From contig CAJHNH020000834.1 of NCBI GenBank assembly GCA_905116865.2, positions 163,267-227,266 on the forward strand: a stretch of 64,000 nt of DNA, given 5' to 3'. Below are positions 12,701-19,275 of the stretch, piece by piece (the first letter of the stretch is position 1; every line of letters starts with the position of its first letter). The stretch comes from Candidula unifasciata. Taxonomy: Eukaryota > Mollusca > Gastropoda > Stylommatophora > Geomitridae. The translations under genes and the position numbers were made by a program. A model generated the notes under the pieces. That model searched no databases and was not told the DNA's origin. It saw only the letters and a program-made list of their open reading frames with translations.

Positions 12701-15700
12701 TTATCATTCTGTTTCTACAAATCTTTCTAGTGGTCACAACATGTTCAAGTTTTCCTCTTCTCATAGCAGGATGGCCAAATAATTATGAGGATTGTGATAA
12801 CTAACTTTGTGCCATCACCACTTTCAAAACATATCGGTTACTCATCCTGGCTATGCCAATAATGTTAAAATAGAGTAGATCTCCAACAGAAATCATCATA
12901 ATTTAAAAATACACCAAGGAAACTAACCAATGGAATGTGACCCAAGACGGGATCGAGCAACGCTGCAAAATGCCGTATTTGTATTTACACGTAATTTTGT
13001 GTCTCTGGCACCGCTACTTTTGTCTGCAAATATAGACAACATTGATCACTAACACTCTAATGACAAATCTGAACATACACACATCCAACATATGACAATA
13101 TATGAAATAATGTGACATATTCAACAGGTGGCATTATATAAAATAAAGCAACATATCCAATACATGACATCTGAAATAATGTGACACATTCAACAGATTG
13201 CATTATGCAAAATAACGTGACACATCTATTACATGGCAATATTAAATGATGTTACATATTCAACACAATACAGTAAATGAAATAATCTGCTATATTCAAC
13301 ACATCACATTATATGAAATAATGTGCTATATTCAACACATGGCACTATGTGAAATAATGTGCTATATTCAACACATGGCATTAAATGAAATAATGCACTA
13401 ATTTCAAAACATGCCATTATATGAAATTATGCACTATATTTAACACAAGACATTATATGAAATATTGCACTAATTTCAACACAAGACATTATATGAAATA
13501 ATGCACTACATTTAACACAAGACATTATATGAAATAATGCACTAATTTCAACACATGCCATTTTATGAAATAATGCACTATATTCAACACATGGCATTAA
13601 ATGAAATAATGCACTAATTTCAAAACATGCTATTATATGAAATTATGCACTATATTTAACACAAGACATTATATGAAATATTGCACTAATTTCAACACAA
13701 GACATTATATGAAATAATGCACTACATTTAACACAAGACATATGAAATAATGCACTAATTTCAACACATGCCATTTTATGAAATAATGCACTATATTTAA
13801 CACAAGACATTATATGAAATATTGCACTAATTTCAACACATGACATTATATGAAACAATGCACTAATTTCAACACATGACATTATATGAAATAATGCACT
13901 AATTTCAACACATGCCATTATATGAAATTATGCACTATATTTAACACAAGACATTATATAAAATATTGCACTAATTTCAACACAAGACATTATATGAAAT
14001 AATGCACTACATTTAACACAAGACATTATATGAAATAATGCACTAATTTCAACACATGCCATTTTATGAAATAATGCACTATATTTAACACAAGACATTA
14101 TATGAAATATTGCACTAATTTCAACACATGACATTATATGAAATAATGCACTAATTTCAACACATGACATTATATGAAATAATGCACTAACTTCAACACA
14201 TGCCATTATATGAAATTATGCCCTATATTTAACACAAGACATTATATGAAATATTGCACTAATTTCAACACAAGACATTATATGAAATAATGCACTACAT
14301 TTAACACAAGACATTATATGAAATAATGCACTAATTTCAACACATGCCATTTTATGAAATAATGCACTATATTTAACACAAGACATTCTTTAAACTAATG
14401 CACTAATTTCAACACATGCCATTATATGAAATAATGCACTAATTTCAACTCATGACATTATATGAAATAATGCACTAATTTCAACACATGACATTATATG
14501 AAATAATGCACTAATTTCAACACATGACATTATATGAAATAATGCACTAATTTCAACTCATGACATTATATGAAATAATGCACTAATTTCAACACATGCC
14601 ATTATATGAAATAATGCACTAATTTCAACACATGACATTATATAAAATCACTTTATTGACAAGAGACAGTCATGTACATTCTGTGGGGTTTCTGTTGGGA
14701 CAGGGATGGAGCAACTGTAGGGTGACCTGTTAGCACAGGGATGGAGCAACTGTGGGGTAACCTGTTGGCACAGGGAAGGAGCAACTGTGGGGTAACCTGT
14801 TGGCACAGGGATGGAGCAATTGTGGGGTGACCTGTTGGCACAGGGATGGAGCAACTGTGGGGTGACCTGTTGGCACAGGGAAGGAGCAACTGTGGGGTGA
14901 CCTGTTGGCACAGGGAAGGAGCAACTGTGGGGTGACCTGTTGGCACAGGGAAGGAGCAACTGTGGGGTGACCTGTTTGCTATGAAGTTGAAACTGCGACT
15001 TCCTGATTAGATGAAGACTAATAAATATAGACAGAGCTGTCAAGCACTGAAAGTGTTACCCATTAAATGCCACATAGGGCTCACAGTCTATTTCTCCATT
15101 CTATTCTATCCTGTGCAATGTTTTCTTCATCCTTCTTCAATTCGTCCCATGTCAAATTCATCATTTTCCTCAGGTATTTGTTTCATAATGTATTGAGCTT
15201 TCATTCCATGTCCTTATTGGATCTCAAACTTCTACTGGCATATGTTATAACTGGCAAGACAGACGTTGTGAGGGCCCTCTGGCAGCGAGTGAACAGTGCA
15301 GAAGCACAAACAGATCATTACGATCTGAGGAAAATGGCGCTGCGAGGAGTTACCAGGGGATCTGGCCGATGCTCAACACTCAAGAGAAGGGCGAGACAGA
15401 AATACAATCAGACACTGGTGCTATCAGAATTATAACTATTCGCTTTCTGCTGAAGATGGGGACTGACTGCTTATGGAGGTGTCCTGAGTGCAATGATGTT
15501 GATTCCTAATTTGACATGTTAAAACTGAAATAACATTAGAATTAAAAATAAGTAACTTGGTTCTAAAGCTAAATAATTTAGAGTTCCATATTTTGTTTGG
15601 GCTTTTAAAAGCTGCTAATGCCTTGCTAGTGCGTGTAAACATTTCTTTCTCTGTATTTCCTTGACTTAATTACTGTTTGTCTTTAGTATTATATATGCTT

Positions 15701-18504
15701 CATCTGTTATTAGTGTAGTCAGCATCACGCGGGTACATAACATCACACAGGTAACCAACTAACCTGCTGTCACATACTGCTCAAACTTGAACCCCCAGGC
15801 ACACATCTCTTCCTGTTTTGGAGTCCTCTCCTGAACCTCCTGTTTTTTCCTTTCTGTGTCGAACTCACACATGAAATATGTCCCTCTGAAGCGGACAACC
15901 GCCACCAACAAGTCTTCACGATTCTCGTAAGGGATGCAGAGAAGACGAGTCAGAAGCCCTCTCCAGCAAATAAAATCTGTATTGAGACTAACAAGAATAT
16001 ACAACTGTTAATGTTATTTGCTTTAAAATATCGCCCCCCCCCCCCTTTACCCCCCACCAGGTTTTAGGCTTCATTCTGGAGAACAAAGAATACTCACTGT
16101 TCCCCTAACAAGCATGTCTTAGGAGGCCACTAATTAAGGCAATTTCTTTCAAAGTCAGAGTGCATCTGCCTAAAAAGCAAGGAACCAACAGTCTACATAC
16201 AAGTAAGCCAGATCTGTAAAATAGATGCACAAGCAAACCTCAAGTTCTGGAGCAAGAAAAAAATCCAGGAGTGGAGAAGAGCAACCAGAACTTTCTGCTG
16301 AAATTGAAAGATGGTGAACACTAAGAGAAGATGTATAACAATAACAACAGCTCTTTATCATTTAGTTGCCTTGTGCAATCCCAGCCGTGGATGATTTGTC
16401 TCGCATTGGTTTCAATAGAAGTACAGAGAGCTGACTGTTTAGCAAGCAATGGCAAACTAAAAATTCCTTGGACAGCCAAAATAAGCATCCCAGATGTTTT
16501 GAAAGAGGCGAGGGCTCAAAGACAATTTATCACAAGCACGAGAAAAAGACAATCATAATTTTTCTGGTCATGTTATGAGAAGAAGAAAATCGGAGTATGC
16601 TGTGACCATGGGAAAGATTCATGGAAAAAGAAACAGAGAAAGACAATGCAAGAAATTCTGAACCAGAGGAAGACAATGCTAGAAATTCTAAACCAGAGGA
16701 AGACAATGCAAGAAATTCTAAACCAGAGGAAGACAATGCAAGAAATTCTGAACTTTTGTCACAGTAAAGAGGAGTTTGAGCACATGAAATGGTACATACT
16801 GTTGAAGAGGCATAATCATACATGCCAGTCGGCAAGGTACAAAGGTTATTGCCAAAACACTGATAAGAGAATTAGGGACAGTCAATATTATGCCAGCTGC
16901 ATAAAGGGGCACCAACACAAAAGACATATAGTGGGAGAGGAGCCGAAATAACTGACAGGCTTGGGGGTCAAAGTGCCTGGAATCACAGACCCTATCTCCC
17001 CTAGCTGCATTTACTTTCCAGTACCCGATTTCAGTCGTTGGAAGTAAAGGCGGTCGCCGTGATGTTGGCGACATCATCCACTGTGTGGCGACTGATCTAT
17101 AAAAGGATGATGGCGTTGGTTCTGCAATGTCCTGTCAAATTTGGCCAGTAAGCTGGACTGCTTCGGCCGGCTTAGTGGGGCGTAGTGGGAGTTATGTCCC
17201 TTCGCGTCCCCTCGCCAAACTCAAAACAAGTCGCGGAAAAAATCACGAATCAAATGACATACTTACCTATCATCATCCGGGTGCGTGTAGGGCTGCGTAG
17301 GGTTGCGTCTAGGGTTACCTATCATCATACGGTTGCGCGTAGGGCTGTGCAGGGTATCTATTATCATCATCATACGGTTGCGTGTAGGGCTGCGTAGGGT
17401 GTCTATCATCATCATCATACAGTTGCGTGTGGGGTTGCGTCGGGATTGGCTTAGCAGTAGGGTGAGGGATTTGGGTTAGGGGTAGGGTTAGGTTTAGGGT
17501 TAGGGTTAGGGTTAGGGTTAGATGTAAAAATTGTCACGTAGGAGGTCGAAATACTGGCCGACAATCTGATGCTTGTGGGAGTGGCGCCACTGGAAGTGTG
17601 CCAAATATGACGGCAATAGCGCGCGGCTGGTGCCCAATCGGTGGCGACTTGTCCGTGTCAGTAGCATCCACCGTCCGTCGACTGTTTGCGCGTGCATGCG
17701 ACTGTGCGCGATTGTAGGGAACTACGGCGTCACAATTGTCACATCTAACGCTACACCTAACCCTAACCCTAACCCTCATCTTACGCAAACAACCAACCTA
17801 CACGCAATAAGCAGCCCTACACGCAACGGTAGGACGATGATAGACACCCTACGGAACCCTACACGCACCCGGATGATGATAGGTAAGTATGCCATTTGAT
17901 TCGTGACTTTTTCCGCGACTTGTTTTGAGTTTGGCCAAGGGACATAACTCCCACTAAGCCCCGCTAAGCCGGCCGAAGCAGTCCAGCTTACCGGCCAAAT
18001 TTGACAGTAGAGCCGGATTTACAACTAACTTTAACTTCACTTCACTTAGTAAGCATATGAACAATGATAGCTTAAAATGTACCTGTCAAATACATTAGGA
18101 ATATCTGCCTGTTCTGTTCCATGTTTCAATGTTTTGCTGTCTGAAGTTGTCTCCAATTTCTGGCGAGACATAAACTTGTGTTTATTACACATAATCCACC
18201 GAAGTAGATCGTCCAAATACTCTTTCTTGGTTTCATCCCGCTTTATCATATCACCATAACCACTTCTCAAATCAAATAAACATCTCTTCCAGTCAGCAGG
18301 AGGAGAAAACACCCTCAACTGACTTGAGTCGTGCCGAAACTGTCTTCTGGCATCTAAACTAAAACATCCATTCTCTACCGGTTCTCTAAAGTAAGGAAAC
18401 GCCTTGTCAAACAGTTGCGGGTACGTCTTGAGACGATCATTACGTCCAGTGCTCTTGCTGTGTTTGTCACCATGTTCCAGTGGTATATTTGCTTGTCTTT
18501 TCAT
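642..18504 (-). CDS. DXO: DXO/Dom3Z-like decapping exoribonuclease gene, six exons, 3' end off window
   Basis: DXO/Rai1-family proteins remove incomplete or non-canonical 5' RNA caps (including NAD caps) and degrade the RNA 5'-3' as nuclear quality control. Joining 18504-18083, 15987-15764, 13023-12928, 11314-11200, 2285-2150 and 739-642 on the minus strand gives about 364 codons with no stop. Every junction is GT-AG and every phase fits. The family's metal-binding acidic residues are present: E210 in GFKFEQY, E252 and D254 in GAEVDC, and E268 in VELK. R80 in FDLRSGY and the KWWAQSF segment (291-297) are also there. The spacing of 42 residues between the first two glutamates equals that in mammalian DXO. 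Mammalian DXO is about 396 residues, so roughly 40-50 C-terminal residues lie to the left of base 1. The ATG at 18504 has an in-frame TAA just upstream. Exon calls are by eye; no transcript was available. Confidence 0.9.
747..1640. other. AT-rich intron 5 sequence of DXO
   Basis: Strongly A+T-rich sequence with no recognised element or coding exon. Confidence 0.6.
1640..1890 (+). repeat. dispersed repeat family E copy
   Basis: Similar to 15255-15480 and, partly, 53590-53710. Shared blocks are GCAAACAGATCA, ATGGTGCTGCAAGGAGT, GGTCTGGC and ATACAATCAGAC. Probably a piece of a non-LTR element, since the other two copies abut reverse-transcriptase remnants. Confidence 0.5.
2150..2285 (-). CDS. 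DXO: DXO exon 5
   Basis: Codes for residues 287-331, including FKLIKWWAQSFLIGIPRIV and the CGFRDDNG turn typical of DXO. The acceptor is TCAACAACAG and the donor GTGAAA|GTAAGT, ending in phase 0. It is separated from exon 4 by an 8.9-kb intron filled by an LTR retrotransposon and a mariner element. Confidence 0.93.
2286..3029. other. intron 4 sequence left of the LTR element
   Basis: No coding exon or recognised repeat seen. The minus-strand open frame at 2589-2822 has no splice signals or recognisable similarity. Confidence 0.5.
3035..3279 (+). repeat. truncated 5' LTR
   Basis: Begins TGTAGTGAGTCA and matches 8777-9019 almost perfectly. Identity stops abruptly after CCAGAATATT, where the sequence switches to gag coding. 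The remaining ~480 bp of the LTR, the primer-binding site and the leader are absent. Confidence 0.92.
3185..5629 (+). CDS. gag-protease-integrase N-terminus of the LTR element
   Basis: 814 codons. Residues 1-32 are translated LTR, fused in frame by the 5' deletion, so the true gag start is lost. A charged, probably coiled-coil stretch follows (about 33-90), then the gag body. Three Cys/His clusters follow: CKYCQKSH (from 300), a CCHC knuckle CYNCGCYNHVKKDC (343-356), and CPVCQQFH further on. The aspartic protease active site is LRDTGATISG with D441. The last 80 residues are the integrase zinc-binding HHCC domain (H754, H761, C791, C794). The frame ends at a TAG after an A7 run, where reading continues one frame away in the next open frame. 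This break falls inside integrase, so it looks like a mutation or base-call error rather than programmed frameshifting. Confidence 0.9.
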   Translation: MIVHRICVKCELSRARHDFQQWEIRENESRILKEQELNLEREKIAASIQTEKEKTEAQIRTKEMENDSRREAAIQKEKLKEEENKFKKYAGIVRNFSEKDDIGSYISSFLLQMRFHDVPKDQWAIIFQKHLAFEPLKILETVPEHLRLDFDYIKDRIMRHYDLHEAGYRKKFLDLKPKSDQTFTDYFSEVQNIFDKWIDSANVRDNYKLLVDLLLRNKMLESLPKPMSTFLRENKPTSLKELENLDENYFSAHREIFISNPVPDIETGASASYDKGRYNQGANPHKNKTTFNKKWQMTYCKYCQKSHPNDKMCDRNPCYKDYVDKLFNRRTQRLRLYKDAIKCYNCGCYNHVKKDCLFRRKFKEANISQAMSDSDSDTEPFETNAVTVETCPVCQQFHEEDSLPCGHNIPVQEANSATNTHGTLKLYRGIVNGRITTILRDTGATISGIHKDLIKPEDITNKHVNCRTFGGTIEKYKLAFVNVKTPFFQGRLKVAVLSAPCTGLILGNEKGLREMSEQEIFQWEKENIKELKEREKLNTSDQDFCHSVNAVVQMNESDCVQNREQLIGHEKFENIGMKEVKNAKDEKKLLGVRETPIVLNEREMMNIEKVNNPSNLKVSSSVKLCENDNFQSCKTDLIQLSDPSAPQLAAAVTRSMTDTIQQKLREENLTTELVPITKENINSQREFQDAQVSDPSLKKCFDLVHTDPVVKKFATWKFIVSKNVLLRIYQKGPKVYKQTVLPQKFRPKALSLAHDSIFSGHMGITKTKKRILSTFYWPGFSKDVKNYVRSCDTCAKTTQKRREPKGSKKRLQCK
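5620..6471 (+). CDS. integrase catalytic core of the LTR element (frame-shifted segment)
   Basis: 284 codons, open from before 5620 but without an ATG at its start; the first triplet of the frame shown is GTG. The retroviral-type integrase core is clear: D17 in AIDIVGPL, D77 in VSDKGTQF and E113 in GLVENLN, giving D-59-D-35-E spacing. The C-terminal GPFVV barrel-like region follows. The frame closes at 6471 while the last conserved integrase residues are read from 6455 in the frame of the next ORF. The switch lies at an A6T5 homopolymer, so a one-base length change explains it. Confidence 0.9.
   Translation: MQIGLIASRPFEQVAIDIVGPLPVTSAKGNRFILTFIDVATKWPECVPLKFITSNDIQEALLTIFSRVGFPEVIVSDKGTQFTSWATKAFNNWLGIKQNFTTPYHAQANGLVENLNKSIKTMLARISFEHPQSWDTLLPAIMFAYREIPHSSTGFSPFELVYGANPRGPLQLYNKLITGKTETDTEKSAYESVTDLRNKIMIACQQANEAMKEASLKQRQYANRIARLVKYNPGDEVLLLLPKKSDKLSIEWSGPFVVTRKISDVDYEIKINEKLKNFSCKHA
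6464..8008 (+). CDS. reverse transcriptase and RNase H of the LTR element
   Basis: 514 codons. After the tail of integrase and a linker comes reverse transcriptase: VVVKKKDGSLRLCVDYRKLN, FFTKIDLSKGYWQI (catalytic D188), LPFGLINAP, then YMDD (248-251). RNase H follows with LQSDASG (D399), EQEALAL and LTDN. No protease or integrase follows; the frame ends in DIMSRL and a TAG, then about 770 bp of non-coding sequence to the 3' LTR. Integrase therefore lies entirely upstream. The ATG at 6464 is internal to the ancestral polyprotein, not a real start. Confidence 0.93.
   Translation: MLKPYFRRSLFMSDDDVLDAILCNVINEELPDVIEEDIPTPSTKNEVYWKSIKLNEELSENEKAKLWSIIFHYKDIFTNKPGKTNIISYDIQLNSSVPVKSKPYVIPIHYIDKVISELQQLQQEGIIEDSTSNYSSPLVVVKKKDGSLRLCVDYRKLNQITYLETEPIPSSDEIIQELYNSKFFTKIDLSKGYWQIPLTPEAVKYTSFQTSIGLKQWLRLPFGLINAPKIFTKMVRKLLYAIPHVTAYMDDICIHTKTLHDHCTTLQKVLSRINDAKLTVNPLKTEIAYTKIDYLGHVICEGLVQTDENIVSKILKIQKPKTKKQLQSLLGLINYYGKFIPNLATLTSPLSELLKNQQLKKSDWNETHEEILVKIKNCFSKYPILRQPDPSKRFFLQSDASGHTIASMLAQKHSQTLLPVMYMSQKLNQTQQKYNTFEQEALALVISLKKFQKFLLGKEFTILTDNLGLTKLLTIDANSNPRVYRWALLISQFKFNIEHIKGTDNHLPDIMSRL
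8009..8762 (+). other. 3' untranslated region of the LTR element with an internal duplication
   Basis: Non-coding sequence between the pol stop and the polypurine tract. Two related ~48-bp blocks occur at about 8423-8470 and 8516-8566, sharing CTTCCGCAC and a GGGGGTGCC/GGGAGTGCC core. A 77-codon open frame at 8402-8635 spans both, but nothing shows it is translated. Confidence 0.6.
8763..8776 (+). other. polypurine tract
   Basis: Near-pure purine run GGGGTGGGGGAGAA immediately before the TG of the 3' LTR, the expected position of the plus-strand primer. Confidence 0.85.
9044..9050 (+). promoter_or_regulatory. LTR TATA box
   Basis: TATATAA in the 3' LTR. The truncated 5' LTR has lost this segment, so this copy has no upstream LTR promoter. 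Confidence 0.6.
9365..9370 (+). promoter_or_regulatory. LTR polyadenylation signal
   Basis: ATTAAA, about 320 bp downstream of the TATA box, followed by T-rich sequence. Confidence 0.5.
9639..10930 (-). mobile_element. mariner-family DNA transposon relic, full length with intact ends
   Basis: Inverted terminal repeats of about 32 bp lie at 9639-9670 and 10899-10930, sharing the core AGTCAATAAGTAAG. TA dinucleotides flank both ends (9637-9638 and 10931-10932), the mariner target duplication. The length of 1292 bp is normal for mariner. The transposase is on the minus strand and is inactivated. It lies in DXO intron 4, 136 bp right of the LTR element's target duplication. Confidence 0.9.
9850..10560 (-). 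pseudogene. mariner transposase pseudogene
   Basis: From the N-terminal side: a helix-turn-helix segment RRVTVDSVAAAIGCSHSSSY followed by KVCSRWVPRQL (minus, 10552-10355). Then a decayed TGDE-W motif in which the first catalytic aspartate reads Asn (codon at 10310-10308) and the next codon is a stop. Next LPLHDSARPH (second Asp at 10036-10034) and DLAPSDFHLF (third Asp at 9931-9929). The last two lie 34 residues apart, the D34D spacing of mariner. Several frameshifts separate these pieces. Confidence 0.88.
10975..11060 (-). repeat. dispersed repeat family G fragment
   Basis: In minus sense contains GTTCAACC and GCTTTGGTTATAACTGTG, also present at 32940-33180 (+) and 46800-47060 (-). Confidence 0.45.
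11200..11314 (-). CDS. DXO: DXO exon 4 (catalytic EVD and ELK motifs)
   Basis: Codes for residues 249-285. It holds GAEVDC (E252, D254) and YVELK (E268), the acidic residues that bind the catalytic divalent metals in this family. The acceptor is CTGTTGTCAG and the donor TGCAA|GTATGT. The distance between the EVD and ELK motifs is three residues shorter than in mouse DXO. Confidence 0.93.
11450..12190. other. DXO intron 3 sequence without recognised features
   Basis: Open frames at 11660-12131 are T-rich and show no recognisable domain or splice-bounded exon. Confidence 0.5.
12190..12475 (+). repeat. tRNA-derived SINE copy (family A)
   Basis: The head has the family's tRNA-like sequence GCTCGCCTGTGGATCGGAAG. 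The body contains GGGTACCAGGTAAA, GAAGTAAAGGCAGCC and GATGCTGACCACATCACC. The 3' end is GGATCCTTTACCTTCACC. At least eight other copies occur in the window. This one lies in DXO intron 3. Confidence 0.75.
12575..12800 (+). repeat. dispersed repeat family F copy
   Basis: Shares the AAGTG..TTGCC opening and the TTTCTACAAATCTTTC / GTCACAACATGTTC blocks with 31065-31265. Confidence 0.45.
12928..13023 (-). CDS. DXO: DXO exon 3 (96 bp)
   Basis: A short exon of 31 codons. The acceptor is TATATTTGCAG and the donor CATTG|GTTAGT. It reads through VNTNTAFCSVARSRLGSHS, closely matching the VNTN..FCSV.RSRLGSH segment of mammalian DXO. The 36-bp satellite array begins only about 35 bp upstream of the acceptor in transcript sense. 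Confidence 0.93.
13055..14645. repeat. 36-bp satellite array with higher-order repeat
   Basis: Roughly 44 tandem units of 36 bp (ACATGACATTATATGAAATA, then ATGCACTAATTTCAAC). Units at the left edge (13055-13380) are strongly diverged; those to the right are nearly identical. Unit variants (TGCACTATATTTAAC, ATATTGCAC, TGCCATTTTATG) recur in the same order from about 13627, 13914 and 14206, giving a period of about 288 bp (eight units), with a shorter version from 13410. Because 36 is divisible by three, minus-strand open frames of ~90 codons appear; they are not genes. Confidence 0.93.
14690..14985. repeat. 35-bp minisatellite
   Basis: About eight copies of a 35-bp unit (GGGATGGAGCAACTGTGGGG, then TGACCTGTTGGCACA). 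The period is not a multiple of three, which makes three overlapping minus-strand frames open at once. Lies in DXO intron 2 next to the 36-bp array. Confidence 0.92.
15045..15245 (-). mobile_element. non-LTR retrotransposon fragment
   Basis: Resembles 33560-33700: GGCACATAGGGCTCACAGTC-type opening and CCATTCTATTCTATCCTGTG-type text. A short remnant of a reverse-transcriptase 3' region. Confidence 0.4.
15255..15480 (+). repeat. dispersed repeat family E copy
   Basis: Matches 1640-1890 over most of its length (CAGATCA, ATGGCGCTGCGAGGAGT, CACTCAAGAGAAGGGCGAGA, TACAATCAGAC). The tail TGCTGAAGATGGGGAC also occurs at 53675-53695. Confidence 0.55.
15481..15650 (-). mobile_element. non-LTR reverse-transcriptase C-terminal fragment
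   Basis: Minus-strand reading gives KALAAFKSPNKIWNSKLFS and LLIFNSNVISVL, similar to the IKLGNLW..KLKIFNSNVKSVLLYG region of the element at 20.3-23.1 kb. Confidence 0.65.
15764..15987 (-). CDS. DXO: DXO exon 2
   Basis: Starts after the acceptor ...TTCTTGTTAG, supplies the last base of codon 141, and codes for residues 142-215 plus one base. It contains FICWRGLLTRLL and ends in GFKFEQYVTA, which carries the first metal-binding glutamate (E210). The donor is GCAG|GTTAGT. Confidence 0.92.
16105..16325 (+). repeat. dispersed repeat family B copy
   Basis: Contains AAGGAACCAACAGTCTACAT, CAGATCTGTAAAATAGATGC and CAAGTTCTGGAGC. Lies in DXO intron 1. Confidence 0.65.
16385..16455 (+). repeat. SINE family C partial copy
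   Basis: TCGCATTGGTTTCAATAG and GACTGTTTAGCAAGCAATGG match the body of family C. Confidence 0.45.
16535..16650 (+). mobile_element. non-LTR C-terminal fragment
   Basis: Plus-strand reading gives FSGHVMRRRKSEYAVTMGKI and GKRNRERQ, the GHV.RR......GKI.GKR.RGRQ signature found at the C-terminus of many non-LTR reverse transcriptases. Confidence 0.6.
16645..16755. repeat. 30-bp minisatellite
   Basis: Four copies of a 30-bp unit (GACAATGCAAGAAATTCTAA, then ACCAGAGGAA), apparently expanded from the end of the preceding non-LTR fragment. Confidence 0.85.
17020..17115 (+). repeat. SINE family A fragment
   Basis: GAAGTAAAGGCGGTCGCCGT, GATGTTGGCGACATCATCC and GACTGATCTATAAA match the body of family A. 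It ends beside the palindrome. Confidence 0.55.
17471..17522 (+). repeat. interstitial telomeric repeat (TTAGGG), left arm
   Basis: Four perfect consecutive GGGTTA units preceded by variants GGTTAGGGGTAGGGTTAGG. Part of the left arm of the palindrome. Confidence 0.92.
17757..17780 (-). repeat. interstitial telomeric repeat (CCCTAA), right arm
   Basis: CCTAACCCTAACCCTAACCC, inverted relative to the left array, so the two face each other head to head. Confidence 0.9.
18083..18504 (-). CDS. DXO: DXO exon 1 (N-terminal coding exon)
   Basis: Codes for residues 1-140 plus two bases of codon 141. It contains the family segments GCFSLDARRQF (46-56), FSPP (66-69) and FDLRSGY (77-83). The donor reads GACAG|GTACA. 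Translation starts at the ATG at 18504-18502; the triplet before it is GTG and the one before that is TAA. The open frame runs past the donor to 18046, but that tail has no DXO similarity and is intron. Confidence 0.9.
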
Positions 18505-18827
18505 CACTTAAAATATAACCGATATCACTATCATGTTTATAACACAATCAAGCCGCGAGCACACTGGTTAAACAGCAGAACTAAACACACAGAAAAAAAA
18601 GACAACTCGTCAGACTTCTGCTGAACTTGTAAAGTTGAGTAGAGTACGTTCCCTTGTACCAAAACTGAACTCTCGGAAAGAGACCCAAAAAAAAAAAATC
18701 GAAATACTGTCCCTAAAAACGTCATGTTTTCTTTTAAAGGGGTGGGGCGGGGGCTCCAAACACCCCTCTACCAAGGCTCTACAAATGTGCTATGCATAAA
18801 TAGAAGAAAAAGGGAACATATGTTGCT
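18505..18827 (-). promoter_or_regulatory. DXO: presumed 5' UTR and promoter region of DXO
   Basis: The 320 bp upstream of the DXO ATG before a SINE begins. No TATA box or clear initiator could be assigned. It contains an A12 run at 18688-18699 and a GGGGTGGGGCGGGGGC box at 18739-18754 that could bind Sp1-type factors (inference). Confidence 0.3.
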
Positions 18828-19042
18828 GGACCTATATCCGATAGAACAGTTGGTGGTCTGTGTGTGGGTGATGTAGTCAACCGGCAGTCGTTACTTCCTA
18901 TGACTTTACCTGGCACCCATTTAAGGCTAGGTCGATCTAGGAGCAAAGGTCATATCTGAACAAAATCAGCCCCCGATCGGCTATAAACCCACGACTATTG
19001 AATAAGCAGGAGAGAGTCTAGCCACTTTATCACGGCGGCAGC
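18828..19042 (-). repeat. SINE family A copy
   Basis: Inverted copy with GGTGATGTAGTCAACC, TTACTTCCTATGACTTTACC and TGGCACCCATTTAAGGCTAG. The tRNA-like head, at the right end, is poorly preserved. Confidence 0.65.
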
Positions 19043-19094
19043 ATATGAAAGAAAATAACTGCTGAACAATAATTAAAACAAAACCACCGTTACT

Positions 19095-19275
19095 GCATGT
19101 ATTTCCTCTGAAGTCGGAACACATTTGCCTGAGCGGTGAGGAACCAACAGTCTGCGTACAAGAAAGTCAGACCTGTCAAACGAATGTCCACTCAAAATTC
19201 AAGTTCTGGAAAAAGACTGAAGTGTAGAAGTGGACGAACAGTCAGAGCTTTCGGCTTGAGTTTACAGCCGGTGAA
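19095..19275 (+). repeat. dispersed repeat family B copy
   Basis: GAGGAACCAACAGTCTGCGT, TCAAGTTCTGGAAAAAGACT and AGAAGTGGACGAACAGTCAG. One of the best-preserved copies. Confidence 0.7.

Larger units (their letters stand above)
17132..18007. mobile_element. 876-bp palindromic (foldback-type) element with telomeric repeats in its arms
   Basis: The left end reads CTGTCAAATTTGGCC and the right end its complement GGCCAAATTTGACAG. The outer arms (about 17132-17290 and 17870-18007) pair with a few mismatches through GGACTGCTTCGGCCGGCTTA. Pairing resumes inwards through CCCTACACGCA-type and TTAGGG-type repeats, to about 17545 and 17735, leaving a GC-rich loop of about 190 bp. No transposase is encoded and no clear target duplication was found. 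Lies in DXO intron 1, 76 bp from the exon 1 donor. A foldback or MITE-like transposon is the likeliest explanation. Confidence 0.8.

Noticed and set aside
13643..14206. Minus-strand frames of ~90 codons with Cys-Val-Glu-Ile-Ser repeats
   Set aside because: Translation of the 36-bp satellite; period divisible by three, no stop in the unit.
13055..14645. CRISPR array
   Set aside because: Adjacent 36-bp units with no unique spacers, in intron sequence of an animal gene; no cas genes.
14648..15043. Three overlapping minus frames with a HPTVAPSLCQQ-type repeat
   Set aside because: A 35-bp unit shifts frame each copy, so all three frames share the same open text; not a protein.
17471..17780. Ancient telomere-telomere fusion site
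   Set aside because: The inverted symmetry extends more than 300 bp beyond the telomeric units to matching ends, which fits a foldback element better than a fusion point.
18083..18504. Treating the 153-codon minus frame as an intact small gene
   Set aside because: It is DXO exon 1; the last ~12 codons lie past a GT donor and have no family similarity.
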